From an uncultured Blautia sp. (GTDB lineage: Bacteria; Bacillota; Clostridia; Lachnospirales; Lachnospiraceae): DNA of 9,883 nucleotides. The notes beneath the pieces are model-generated. The model did no database searches, was not told the origin of the DNA, and worked only from the letters and a program-made list of their open reading frames with translations. Position numbers and translations under genes: made by a program. Below, one piece after another: positions 1-6,451 of the stretch. The stretch is taken from assembly GCA_937900135.1 (NCBI GenBank), contig CALCDJ010000021.1, positions 1-9,883 on the forward strand, in the 5' to 3' direction. Position 1 is the first letter of the stretch. Every line of letters begins with the position of its first letter.

Positions 1-2003
1 ATCACCTTATTCCATGCAATATCTGCTTTACCAAGAAAATCCGCGTTCGCCCATTCTTCGGAACTCGTCATCTCGTTTATGATATGTTTCATATCTGCGG
101 CTTTTGCGTCAACAAAATCCATCATTTCTGTAACACCCTGTTTAATCCCTGGCATCTCTGCCGCCAACGCATCCGCCGCCCCTCGCAGATATGGACTCAA
201 CCGTTCTCCCAGTGTCATTTTCACCTCATCTGCCGCGCCGGACAGTAGTTCGAAAGATCCGGCCAGATTGTCCATCATGGTATCTGCCATCTTTTGGGAA
301 GCTCCATCTGCGTTATAGACTGCTTCTGTCAGTTTGTTATAATCCTCCTCTGCGGCATTGATGATCGCCAGCATACCGGACATGGCTTCCTTTCCAAAGA
401 TGGTAGAAGCTGCTGCCGTCTGCTCTGTCTCAGAAAGTCCGCCAAGACTTGTCCGCAGGTTATCCATCACACCTTTCAGGGATTTCATATTCCCTTCATT
501 GTCTGTCAGACTGATCCCGTATTTGTCCATAGCAGCCGCCATGTTTGCCGTTGGTGACGCCAGATTGGCAATGGAAGTCTTCAGCGCCGTACCTGACATA
601 GAGCCTTTGATTCCTGCGTTTGCCATAAGCCCAAGGGCTAAAGAAGTGTCCTCAATCGAATATCCCATGGTACCGGCAACCGGAGCCACATATTTAAAAG
701 ATTCACCCAGCATAGAAACGTTGGTGTTTGCATTGGCAGATGCCTGCGCAAGCACATCCGCAAAATGAGTAGATTCACTGGCCTGCATCCCAAACGCAGT
801 CAGCGCATCCGTTACGATATCTGAGGTACTCCCCAAATCTTCCCCGGAGGCTGCTGCCAGAGACATGATTCCCTCGATACCGCCCATCATATCCTTTGTC
901 TTCCATCCTGCCATCGCCATGTAATTAAAAGCTTCTGCGGATTCATACGCGCTGAACTTCGTATCCGCGCCCATCTGCTTTGCTTTCTCTGTAAGCGCTG
1001 CGAAATCTGATTCGCTGGCATTGGAGATAGCCTTTACCGAACTCATCATGGACTCAAAATCTTTATAGGTATCCACCGTATCTGCCACGCCGAAAGAAAC
1101 GCCGGCAACTGCTCCGGCTTGGGCAAGCGGATTCCCGGCTATGCTGCCGATTTTGCCAAGCGGAGATGTCACAGCATTTACCACGCCAACTGTGGCGTTC
1201 CAGGTCTTTCCGGCATATTCCGAAAGTTTATCCGTCACATCATCAATTACCGGGCTTGCCGTATCCTCTGCCCCCAGCTCTGCATATCCAGCCATTCCGG
1301 AGAACATCTCTACTGAATCCATAGCAGCGTGAATGATCGGAGTAGCTGCATCCGCCGTGGAAATCTCAGCCATCCCATATTCCCCGTCAAATTGTGCGAC
1401 AAGATCTCTTGCCGCATCCACAATAGGAGTTCCTAGATCAGCTACCGAAATTGCAGCTTCTGCCGATAAACCGCCAAACATAGTAATTTCGTTTTCTGCC
1501 GCATTGATAATCTGCGTCGCATGATCGTCCACTCTAATTTCTGCAAGACCAGACATCCCAGAAAACATCTCTATTGCATCAACGGAATCGTATACCACTT
1601 CTGCAACATTAGAATCGACACCAATCTCTGCCATTCCTGTTTCGCTATCAAACTGCGTGACCGCATCTCCTGCTTCACGAATGACAGCTGTCGCATGATC
1701 GTTCGCTCCAACGTCCACTTCTGCGGATGTATTGCCTAAATGTTCTGCTTCATCTTCAATATCATGAATGACAGGCGTCGCATGATCGTTCGCCAGAATC
1801 TCTACCTCATGTTCCTTTTCGATCCCACGTTCTTTTTTCTGCATGGATTCTTCCATCTTGGAGATGTGCTGTTTCGACTGCTTTTCCATCCTCTGCATTG
1901 CCTTTTCCATCTTTGACAGATTCTTTACAACGCCGGAAGTGCCAGAGGAAGTGTTGTCCACGACTTCCACTGGGATTTCAATTTTTATCGTCTTGGACGC
2001 CAT
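1..2003 (-). CDS. Tail tape measure protein, N-terminal part (runs off the window)
   Basis: This long protein sets tail length and sits inside the tail tube, where the tail assembly chaperones hold it during assembly. The minus-strand frame is open from ATG at 2003 to the window edge (667 full codons, no stop). An SD sequence GAGGAGG lies 7 nt before the ATG. Residues 1-64 are a short beta segment (KTIKIEIPVEVVDN) and a charged helix rich in K, E, Q and M. Residues 65-269 are seven copies of a 29-31 residue repeat. From about residue 310 to the edge lies a TP901-type tape-measure core, recognised from motifs such as MMSSVKAIS, AYESAEAFNYMAMAGW and GSMSGTALKTSIANL. It follows the chaperone frameshift cassette directly, the usual position. 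The C-terminal part is outside the window. The family call is firm; total length is unknown. Confidence 0.95.
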   Translation of the reverse strand, partial: MASKTIKIEIPVEVVDNTSSGTSGVVKNLSKMEKAMQRMEKQSKQHISKMEESMQKKERGIEKEHEVEILANDHATPVIHDIEDEAEHLGNTSAEVDVGANDHATAVIREAGDAVTQFDSETGMAEIGVDSNVAEVVYDSVDAIEMFSGMSGLAEIRVDDHATQIINAAENEITMFGGLSAEAAISVADLGTPIVDAARDLVAQFDGEYGMAEISTADAATPIIHAAMDSVEMFSGMAGYAELGAEDTASPVIDDVTDKLSEYAGKTWNATVGVVNAVTSPLGKIGSIAGNPLAQAGAVAGVSFGVADTVDTYKDFESMMSSVKAISNASESDFAALTEKAKQMGADTKFSAYESAEAFNYMAMAGWKTKDMMGGIEGIMSLAAASGEDLGSTSDIVTDALTAFGMQASESTHFADVLAQASANANTNVSMLGESFKYVAPVAGTMGYSIEDTSLALGLMANAGIKGSMSGTALKTSIANLASPTANMAAAMDKYGISLTDNEGNMKSLKGVMDNLRTSLGGLSETEQTAAASTIFGKEAMSGMLAIINAAEEDYNKLTEAVYNADGASQKMADTMMDNLAGSFELLSGAADEVKMTLGERLSPYLRGAADALAAEMPGIKQGVTEMMDFVDAKAADMKHIINEMTSSEEWANADFLGKADIAWNKV
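1197..1811 (-). repeat. Seven tandem 29-31 aa repeats in the tape measure protein
   Basis: Seven in-frame units run at 1811-1725, 1724-1632 (31 aa), 1631-1545, 1544-1458, 1457-1371, 1370-1284 and 1283-1197; all but the second are 29 aa. Each begins with a beta-like AEI.V stretch, then D.AT followed by P, Q or A and two branched residues, then a short helix ending near F.G. An eighth, degenerate unit (ATVGVVNAVTSPLG) follows at 1196 and leads into the core. At DNA level, repeats 1 and 2 are nearly identical over about 28 bp (1767-1794 against 1680-1707), and GTCGCATGATCGT recurs in repeat 4. This suggests recent duplication. Similar 'D.ATP' units occur in other Gram-positive tape measure proteins, so the unit is not new, but the copy number here is clear. 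Confidence 0.88.
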
Positions 2004-2018
2004 AGATCAACCTCCTCA
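2004..2018 (-). promoter_or_regulatory. Ribosome binding site of the tape measure gene, overlapping the GT stop codon
   Basis: GAGGAGG (2017-2011) is 7 nt before the ATG at 2003. The -1 frame of the chaperone stops at TGA 2018-2016, inside this SD. Ribosomes finishing the frameshifted product therefore end at the tape measure start, which suggests coupling of the two. Confidence 0.85.
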
Positions 2019-2680
2019 CTTCTGATTGCTGTATTCCAAACGTACCATCGTAGATGCCAGCATAAAGGCGCGTACCCCGGATGGCTTTGCCATAACCTCG
2101 TCCGGCGGAATCCCCTGCCTCTGAAAAATCTGATGAAGCAGGGCTGACTTCCCGCCGGCTTCGATCAGTTTTTTGCTGTCTGCACCTTCAGGTCTTCGTT
2201 GTCGTAACCATTTAATTCATCCGCAGTTTCCATAATCTTGTCCTTTTCCCCCGGAAGAAGAACTGCGTCAATCACATCCAGCGCATTTACGATAATCCTG
2301 CCCTGTTTCCGAAGTCCTTCCCAGATCTTCTTGTTGTCCCAAATCTTATCTTTATCAGCCTGAATCGTAGAATTGTAAATCACAGAACTGCGGTATTTCG
2401 CATTATCCAGGTCTGTTGCTACTTTGAGCCCTGTACGGCGGTTTTTCTCGTATTTCGTATACTTCTTTCGGATTTCACTCAGTCTTTCTTCGCTAAGCGG
2501 ATGGATGGAAAAAGAGAAATAATGTCTGTCATTTCTCACAATATCAATCTTCACGGTTTCCTCTTCCGCATCTTCTGCTGCCGCAAGGAGTCCTTCCAGT
2601 AAATCCCCTTCATTCTCCCTGATTACCTCTTTCATATCGTCCTCTGTCATATCTGGTTCAACTGCTTTGATTTCTGCCAT
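2016..2680 (-). CDS. Tail assembly chaperone, -1 frameshift product (GT type)
   Basis: This is the long form of the chaperone, made when ribosomes slip -1 at A AAA AAC (2174-2168). Zero-frame reading to the slip gives 171 residues. The -1 frame then adds 50 more, beginning LIEAGGKSALLHQIF and containing DEVMAKPSGVRAFMLAS, to a TGA at 2018-2016 (221 aa in all). In lambda and many other phages the short form coats the tape measure protein and the long form's extra domain recruits tail tube subunits; the same role is inferred here. The added region has no plausible start of its own near its 5' end, looks like real protein, and fills the gap between the chaperone and tape measure genes. The slip is read from sequence only, so its efficiency is unknown. 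Confidence 0.88.
2130..2174 (-). promoter_or_regulatory. Programmed -1 ribosomal frameshift signal: A AAA AAC plus stem-loop
   Basis: The heptamer A AAA AAC occupies 2174-2168, in the phase needed for tandem slippage (GCA AAA AAC TGA). After a 5-nt spacer, GAAGC (2162-2158) pairs with GCTTC (2139-2135) around an 18-nt loop. The spacer itself can pair, CTGAT (2168-2164) with ATCAG (2134-2130), giving ten pairs with one bulged C at 2163. A GGG/CCC pairing inside the loop is possible. The zero-frame stop follows the heptamer immediately. Slippery site, spacer and structure all match known stimulators of -1 frameshifting. Confidence 0.87.
2165..2680 (-). CDS. Tail assembly chaperone, short form (XkdN-like, G type)
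   Basis: The zero-frame product is 171 aa and ends at TGA 2167-2165. It is acidic at the N terminus (AEIKAVEPDMTEDDMKEV) with a mixed alpha/beta middle (VKIDIVRNDRHYFSF, then helices) and an end rich in K, D and E. Size and position between tail tube and tape measure match the XkdN/YqbN chaperones of PBSX-like elements. I chose the ATG at 2680 because GGAGG (2693-2689) lies 8 nt upstream. The in-frame ATG at 2695 has no SD and is itself part of that SD run (ATGGAGG). The 3' end doubles as a -1 frameshift site, so the gene encodes two proteins. Assignment to XkdN rests on context and general resemblance, not on a search. Confidence 0.9.
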   Translation of the reverse strand: MAEIKAVEPDMTEDDMKEVIRENEGDLLEGLLAAAEDAEEETVKIDIVRNDRHYFSFSIHPLSEERLSEIRKKYTKYEKNRRTGLKVATDLDNAKYRSSVIYNSTIQADKDKIWDNKKIWEGLRKQGRIIVNALDVIDAVLLPGEKDKIMETADELNGYDNEDLKVQTAKN

Positions 2681-2688
2681 ATTCTTAT

Positions 2689-2693
2689 CCTCC
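2689..2693 (-). promoter_or_regulatory. Ribosome binding site deciding the chaperone start
   Basis: GGAGG lies 8 nt before the ATG at 2680. It overlaps the upstream in-frame ATG at 2695, which has no SD of its own. This favours the start at 2680. Confidence 0.8.
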
Positions 2694-2708
2694 ATAATTT
2701 CATAAAAC

Positions 2709-2730
2709 AGGGACGGCCTTCGCCATCCCT
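2709..2730 (-). terminator. Hairpin between tail tube and chaperone genes (weak or partial terminator)
   Basis: On the minus strand AGGGATGGC and GCCGTCCCT pair as nine base pairs (one G:T) around a GAAG tetraloop. TGTTTTATG follows, so the U-run is short and broken. It lies 14 nt after the tail tube stop and 28 nt before the chaperone start. It may end a share of transcripts or protect the 3' end of the tube message, lowering chaperone and tape measure output relative to tube. A complete terminator is unlikely, since the downstream genes belong to the same unit and no new promoter is visible. Confidence 0.55.
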
Positions 2731-2744
2731 TGTGTCTGTGTTTC

Positions 2745-3200
2745 TTAAATTGTCAGGGAAGACCTGCGTTCCGGTTTTCCATTGCAGTGCAGGTTGTAGC
2801 TGCGTTTCAGAAAATCTCCGGTAGATACATTCTGCAGGTCGTTATCCCCGCTGAAAATACATTCCCTGTATGTGATACGTTCCTGGGAACCGTTACGTCC
2901 CTCGATCGCCCCATCCAGGGTCAGCACTGGAGATTCTCCATTTTCCACTGCCTGCAACATCTGGTTGAACAGATAGCCATCCAATACCACAATCTCTGAA
3001 ATAGAAATCGTTACGCCAATGGTATTATTTACTTCCAGCTCCATGTTCTGGCCAAGCGGCGCGTACTTATTGTTGTTAAACGCTGCTTTCGTCTGAAAGC
3101 TGTCCACCTGAGCCAATGCTTCCCCGTCTTCGTTGTAGAGCATGGCGTCTTTTCCGGAACGGCCATGTCTTGCGTCTGTTGATGCTCTTGTATTTAACAT
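2745..3200 (-). CDS. Tail tube protein (XkdM-like)
   Basis: At 151 aa it is about the size of XkdM of PBSX, the tail tube subunit that stacks as hexameric rings inside the sheath. Predicted strands dominate: DAMLYNEDGEALAQVDSF near the N terminus, then NMELEVNNTIGVTISISEIVV, and near the C terminus NVSTGDFLKRSYNLHC. This fits the tube beta-barrel pattern. The ATG at 3200 has AAGGAGG 9 nt upstream and follows the sheath stop by 14 nt. Position directly after the sheath and before the chaperone is canonical for contractile tails. Sequence resemblance to XkdM is moderate by eye, so the call rests on size, strand pattern and order. Confidence 0.88.
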   Translation of the reverse strand: MLNTRASTDARHGRSGKDAMLYNEDGEALAQVDSFQTKAAFNNNKYAPLGQNMELEVNNTIGVTISISEIVVLDGYLFNQMLQAVENGESPVLTLDGAIEGRNGSQERITYRECIFSGDNDLQNVSTGDFLKRSYNLHCNGKPERRSSLTI

Positions 3201-3214
3201 CTCTTACTCCCTCC

Positions 3215-4615
3215 TTATTCTTCCGTTGTGCTGAATCGGAATTTGTAGAACAGGTATACGTGCTCTGCAGAATCCTTATCCACCACATCAATGTCAAAGT
3301 AACAATAATCCCGGTCTGCCAGATATTCTGTATTTTCCTGTACAACACCGGATACCAGCTTACCTTCCTGCACCATGTCGTTACAGATCTTCTGCAGTTT
3401 TCCGACAATCGCAGCGCGGCCGTTTACGTCATTATCCACCTTTCCTACCATGGCATCCGCCTGAGCATTGCACCGGTATAACAGTTCATATCTGGTTTTT
3501 ACCCGACGGACTTTCTTCCAGCCCTCATCATGGTCTTCATCTGGATGGATCAGGGTATTTATCGCACAATCCATCCAGATCTTGTTGTCTGTATTGTAAG
3601 CAAGAGCAACACAGCCGTTCTCAATGGCTTTTTCATACTGACTGTTAGTAAGCCGCTCTTCAAGTTCCGTATAACGATCAATAATCGTATGGGTCAGGGA
3701 CTGATTTGACGGACAGGCTGCGATCATCCCAGCGATAAAAGCCGCCACCTGGTATCCTTCCAAAGACAAATCTTTCGCTTTTACCTTTGCGTTCAGGATA
3801 TAAACCATGTTCTCTTTGTCAAATCCTGCTGCCGCTGCCATGCGTTCCTCTAACTCCTGCGTATCTTTCTCCGCGATCACACCGATTCCAAACTGACCGG
3901 AATCATAGATACGGTCCAGGAACCCAGATACCAGTTCATGAACACCCTTGTCCTCTGTATCCACGCAGATGGTGTTGAAATAATACTTCTCTACTTCTTC
4001 CAGACCTTTACTGTATTCTGCATTGGTAACTGTCGGATCTGTACCGGCAGTAAATGCAGTTTGGTTCACATCTGTCAGAATGCCTTTTCCTTCTTCTTCC
4101 AAAACCGCGATAAACTGATCAGACTTCTGGAATCCATCTACCAACGCTTTTGCCTCATCTTCTCCAGCGACAAAGCTGATCTTTTCAAATTCTTCTGTGC
4201 CGTGATAGATGATGCATTCTTTTCTGGTACTGTCTGTCAATTTCTTTCTGACCGTTACTGTAAATCCCATCTTTCCTGGATAGTTTGCGGTGATCTTTAC
4301 TTTCCCGGTATCAGCGGAAAGGGAAACTGTCTCCTGTGTACCTCCATTTCCGATACGGCAGGCAACCAACTTCTGCGCGCCCCCATAAAGCGCTTCCCGA
4401 AGGGTATCTGTAGTTCCTCCCTCTCCGTAAATCTGCGCGTATCCATCTTCTCTTTCGATCATTTTGACTGTTCCAAGCGGTCCGAAAGAAGATTTAAAAA
4501 GGACAGCTACCACGCCGTCCACTGCACCAAATGCATGTTCTTCGCCTTTTTTACTCACATTAAAATAAGCGCCCGGTCGGATTTTCTGCTCACCGACCCG
4601 AAAATATCCTGCCAT
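3215..4615 (-). CDS. Tail sheath protein (XkdK-like)
   Basis: This is the contractile sheath subunit that surrounds the tail tube and shortens to drive injection or puncture. It is 466 aa, the length I recall for XkdK of PBSX. Sheath hallmarks include the N-terminal RVGEQKIRPGAYF stretch, VDGVVAVLFKSSFGPLG at about 32-48, the core around YFNTICVDT (212-220) and VAAFIAGMIAACPSNQSLTH (290-309), and the C-terminal strand EHVYLFYKFRF (451-461), which would add to a neighbouring subunit in the mesh. An inserted beta domain appears to occupy about residues 95-190. The ATG at 4615 abuts the preceding gene's TAG and has AGGAGG 8 nt upstream. Its presence makes this a contractile rather than siphovirus tail. 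Confidence 0.96.
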   Translation of the reverse strand: MAGYFRVGEQKIRPGAYFNVSKKGEEHAFGAVDGVVAVLFKSSFGPLGTVKMIEREDGYAQIYGEGGTTDTLREALYGGAQKLVACRIGNGGTQETVSLSADTGKVKITANYPGKMGFTVTVRKKLTDSTRKECIIYHGTEEFEKISFVAGEDEAKALVDGFQKSDQFIAVLEEEGKGILTDVNQTAFTAGTDPTVTNAEYSKGLEEVEKYYFNTICVDTEDKGVHELVSGFLDRIYDSGQFGIGVIAEKDTQELEERMAAAAGFDKENMVYILNAKVKAKDLSLEGYQVAAFIAGMIAACPSNQSLTHTIIDRYTELEERLTNSQYEKAIENGCVALAYNTDNKIWMDCAINTLIHPDEDHDEGWKKVRRVKTRYELLYRCNAQADAMVGKVDNDVNGRAAIVGKLQKICNDMVQEGKLVSGVVQENTEYLADRDYCYFDIDVVDKDSAEHVYLFYKFRFSTTEE

Positions 4616-4834
4616 CTACTTTACCTCCTGTTTCATAAATTTTTCTACTGCTGCCGTTGCCTCTTTTAAAGTTATCTTTTTCTCCTTTAACGGTTTCAAA
4701 GCAGCCCGTACACATTCCCGCCTCACTTTAAACAACTGTTCACTTGCAGATACCAGTTCCGAAATTGTGTACGTTGTTTCTACCGCCTTTTTTCCTTTTG
4801 GTTTCGGAATTTCCTTTTTGATTTCTTCCGCCAT
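4616..4834 (-). CDS. Small helical protein upstream of the sheath, function unknown
   Basis: A 72-aa protein whose stop codon touches the sheath start. The ATG at 4834 follows AAAGGAGAAGGCT, a good SD. The first 18 residues are basic and disordered (KKEIPKPKGKKA). The rest (TISELVSASEQLFKVRRECV, then a helix, then ITLKEATAAVEKFMKQEV) is a predicted two- or three-helix domain. The pattern 'ISEL..SAEQLF...' followed by 'T..EA...V.KF' recalls small uncharacterised proteins found before sheath genes in clostridial phages. I do not recognise a defined family. Tight linkage to the sheath suggests a sheath-related role such as a chaperone, but this is only inference. Confidence 0.8.
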   Translation of the reverse strand: MAEEIKKEIPKPKGKKAVETTYTISELVSASEQLFKVRRECVRAALKPLKEKKITLKEATAAVEKFMKQEVK

Positions 4835-4913
4835 AGCCTTCTCCTTTCTTGCGTATCATTATATAAAAAGAGCGCCTACCGCCTTCTTTTCTAAAATGCT
4901 ATATCAAAAACAC

Positions 4914-5777
4914 TCAAAATCCCATCCCTATTCCAGAGATGTTATGTTTCTTTTCCCCTCTCCGGAGGCATCCATATTTTCCGGTTATGATCAGCTGTCC
5001 TTCCCGGAGATAATCCGCTTTGTTATCCATTCTTAATTCCTGAATATACATAGGGGAATCATCCAACATGGTAATCTCTTCCTCTGCTGCCATCTTCTGA
5101 TGGATCGCCGCCAGCATTTTTAATCTGGTGAGCGCTGTGGGATATAGAAGATGGACTGCTACCCTTGCCGTAAACCATGCGACAGTGTGGGCACATGGGC
5201 CGTCAGTGCTCTGAATATCCTGTAGGCGGCAGTAAAACACCGGAGCTTCTGCCGGATTGGTAAAATCTCCAATCCGGTCAAGCCCAAGAACCACAGCTTC
5301 CGGATACAGCTCTTTCAAAAATACAGCCGCAGCCATCACCGGATCAGGATCTGTTGTCTCTTGCATAGGATACTCGATCAGATCAAAGAGAAGGTCCTTG
5401 CATACGATTCCCATGCCTTCTGCCTGATAGACTTCTGTCCTTGCCCACGCAAAGCAAAAGGGCGCCTCTCCGTCCGGTTTCATCAGCACATCTTTCAATG
5501 CATCTCTTACCTGATCTTCCAGTTCTTCGATCACTTTCGAAGTTTTTTCAGTGTATATTGCAATGTGAAGCGTACCGGAAGATGACCGTTCCTGATTGAC
5601 CTGCATATCTGTCCGGTAGCAGATACGCGGATACTGGCTTTTCCCTCCCCATCCGCCCTGCTGGTCAGAAGGGAATTCTGTATTAAAAATAGCCGGTCCG
5701 TCACCATAAACAGCCAGCTTCTCTACCAGTTCCCCGCAGTCTGCAAGTCTCTGATATATCATCTCATTTAATTCCAT
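4914..5777 (-). CDS. Tail terminator-like protein with two tandem similar domains
   Basis: The 287-aa product reads as two modules. Residues 1-136 have an N-terminal helix (MIYQRLADCGELVEKL), a strand GTLHIAIYT (68-76), a helix KVIEELEDQVRDALKDV (81-97) and a long hairpin ending IEYP. Residues 147-272 repeat the order: N-terminal helix, strand FTARVAVHLLYP (202-213), helix TALTRLKMLAAIHQKM (214-229), and a hairpin with YLREGQLIITGKYG. This strand-helix-hairpin order is that of gpU-like tail terminators, which cap the tail and join it to the neck; such proteins are usually half this length. A good SD (GGAGG, 6 nt) precedes ATG 5777, which lies inside the previous gene (14-nt overlap). Fusion or duplication is inferred from pattern only. 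Confidence 0.72.
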   Translation of the reverse strand: MELNEMIYQRLADCGELVEKLAVYGDGPAIFNTEFPSDQQGGWGGKSQYPRICYRTDMQVNQERSSSGTLHIAIYTEKTSKVIEELEDQVRDALKDVLMKPDGEAPFCFAWARTEVYQAEGMGIVCKDLLFDLIEYPMQETTDPDPVMAAAVFLKELYPEAVVLGLDRIGDFTNPAEAPVFYCRLQDIQSTDGPCAHTVAWFTARVAVHLLYPTALTRLKMLAAIHQKMAAEEEITMLDDSPMYIQELRMDNKADYLREGQLIITGKYGCLRRGEKKHNISGIGMGF

Positions 5778-6054
5778 CTGTTACCTCCGGATACGTTCTT
5801 ATGCTTTCCAACTCATCACTGGAGTAGCGAATCTGCCACTGCCCTGCTGCCACCTCTGACGCCGGAATGAAATAGTGGTTGACAATGCAGCCAATTTCTT
5901 CCGGCGGAAATTCTATCCGGAGCAGATTTTCTTTTACTCCTGTGACAACCCCGCTTTTCCAATCATTCCACGTGCTATGCTTTGCACAAATCAGAATTCC
6001 CCGTTTGATTTCCTGTGTATTAAATCCTGTGATTTCTTTGTTTACCAATAACAT
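5764..6054 (-). CDS. Small beta-rich neck-region protein, function unknown
   Basis: I place the start at ATG 6054, giving 96 aa. The frame is open further upstream to an ATG at 6120, but those 22 codons lie inside the HK97-gp10-like gene and lack a good SD. The chosen ATG follows that gene's TAA by one base, with GGAG 12 nt upstream (weak). The product has alternating strands (RGILICAKHS, SGVVTGVKENLLRIEFP, CIVNHYFIPASEV) and ends QWQIRYSSDELESIRTYP, suggesting a small SH3-like barrel. It lies between the gp10-like and terminator genes, so a neck or tail-completion part is likely. I do not recognise a named family. Confidence 0.75.
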   Translation of the reverse strand: MLLVNKEITGFNTQEIKRGILICAKHSTWNDWKSGVVTGVKENLLRIEFPPEEIGCIVNHYFIPASEVAAGQWQIRYSSDELESIRTYPEVTDGIK

Positions 6055-6055
6055 C

Positions 6056-6451
6056 TTATCCCAACTCTCCGAATATTCTTTCGATTTCCGGCATGGCTGT
6101 ATCTGTGATCTTATCCACAAATGGACGGGCAGCCATCCTTACGCTTCCATCTTTATTGTGAGTACCGTCTTCCAGATAACCTGAATAATACATATTGCTT
6201 CTAATACCGAATGAGCATGATGAACCACCGCCATCATTAAAACATGTCCAAGATGTCCTGAGGAAACCACTCCTTCTGCCCGGAGGTGTCCCTGGTGGAG
6301 AGGGGCTAGGATTTCCAGATAACACTGTCAATTCTGCATTACGCAATGCATTTGCGCCTCTTGGACATCGTATCCTTGCACCTGTTTCCACCCGTCTGCA
6401 TTCTATTTCTACAGACCTCTGCACTTCCTTAATCGCTTCTGCCGGTCTCAT
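6056..6451 (-). CDS. HK97 gp10-like neck/tail-completion protein (YqbI-like position)
   Basis: The 131-aa protein has the layout of HK97-gp10-like proteins, which act at the head-tail interface. It has an N-terminal helix (AEAIKEVQRSVEIECRRV), the PPGTPPGRRSGFLRTSW motif typical of the family's 'PG.PP...G.LR.S' segment, and the signature YYSGYLEDGT...RMAARPFVDKI (about 88-114) that matches the usual 'YA.YLE.GT...ARPF'. A final helix (TAMPEIERIFG) follows. Its ATG at 6451 overlaps the upstream gene's TGA (ATGA), and its TAA is one base before the next start. The family call is fairly firm; the exact role (tail completion versus minor capsid) is not. Confidence 0.87.
   Translation of the reverse strand: MRPAEAIKEVQRSVEIECRRVETGARIRCPRGANALRNAELTVLSGNPSPSPPGTPPGRRSGFLRTSWTCFNDGGGSSCSFGIRSNMYYSGYLEDGTHNKDGSVRMAARPFVDKITDTAMPEIERIFGELG

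Noticed and set aside
79..1739. Several plus-strand frames (for example 358-768) of up to 136 codons
   Set aside because: They lie opposite the tape measure gene, have no SD and encode low-complexity or cysteine-rich sequence. They are shadows of the minus-strand gene.
2693..2695. ATG at 2695 as the chaperone start
   Set aside because: It has no SD and forms part of the SD for the ATG at 2680.
3076..3408. A 110-codon minus-strand frame across the sheath-tube junction
   Set aside because: It overlaps both real genes in another frame, and its translation is rich in R, W and C.
3938..4669. A 243-codon plus-strand frame opposite the sheath gene
   Set aside because: Cysteine- and phenylalanine-rich translation, no SD, and fully antisense to a clear sheath gene.
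4835..4913. A TATAAT-like -10 element (near 4857-4863, minus strand) and a possible terminator between the terminator-like and 72-aa genes
   Set aside because: No credible -35 lies 16-18 nt upstream, and the GC-rich part does not form a clear stem. This 79-nt gap probably holds only the next gene's SD.
6055..6120. Extension of the beta-rich neck gene to ATG 6120
   Set aside because: This would overlap the gp10-like gene by 65 bases, with no SD, and adds 22 residues of arbitrary composition.
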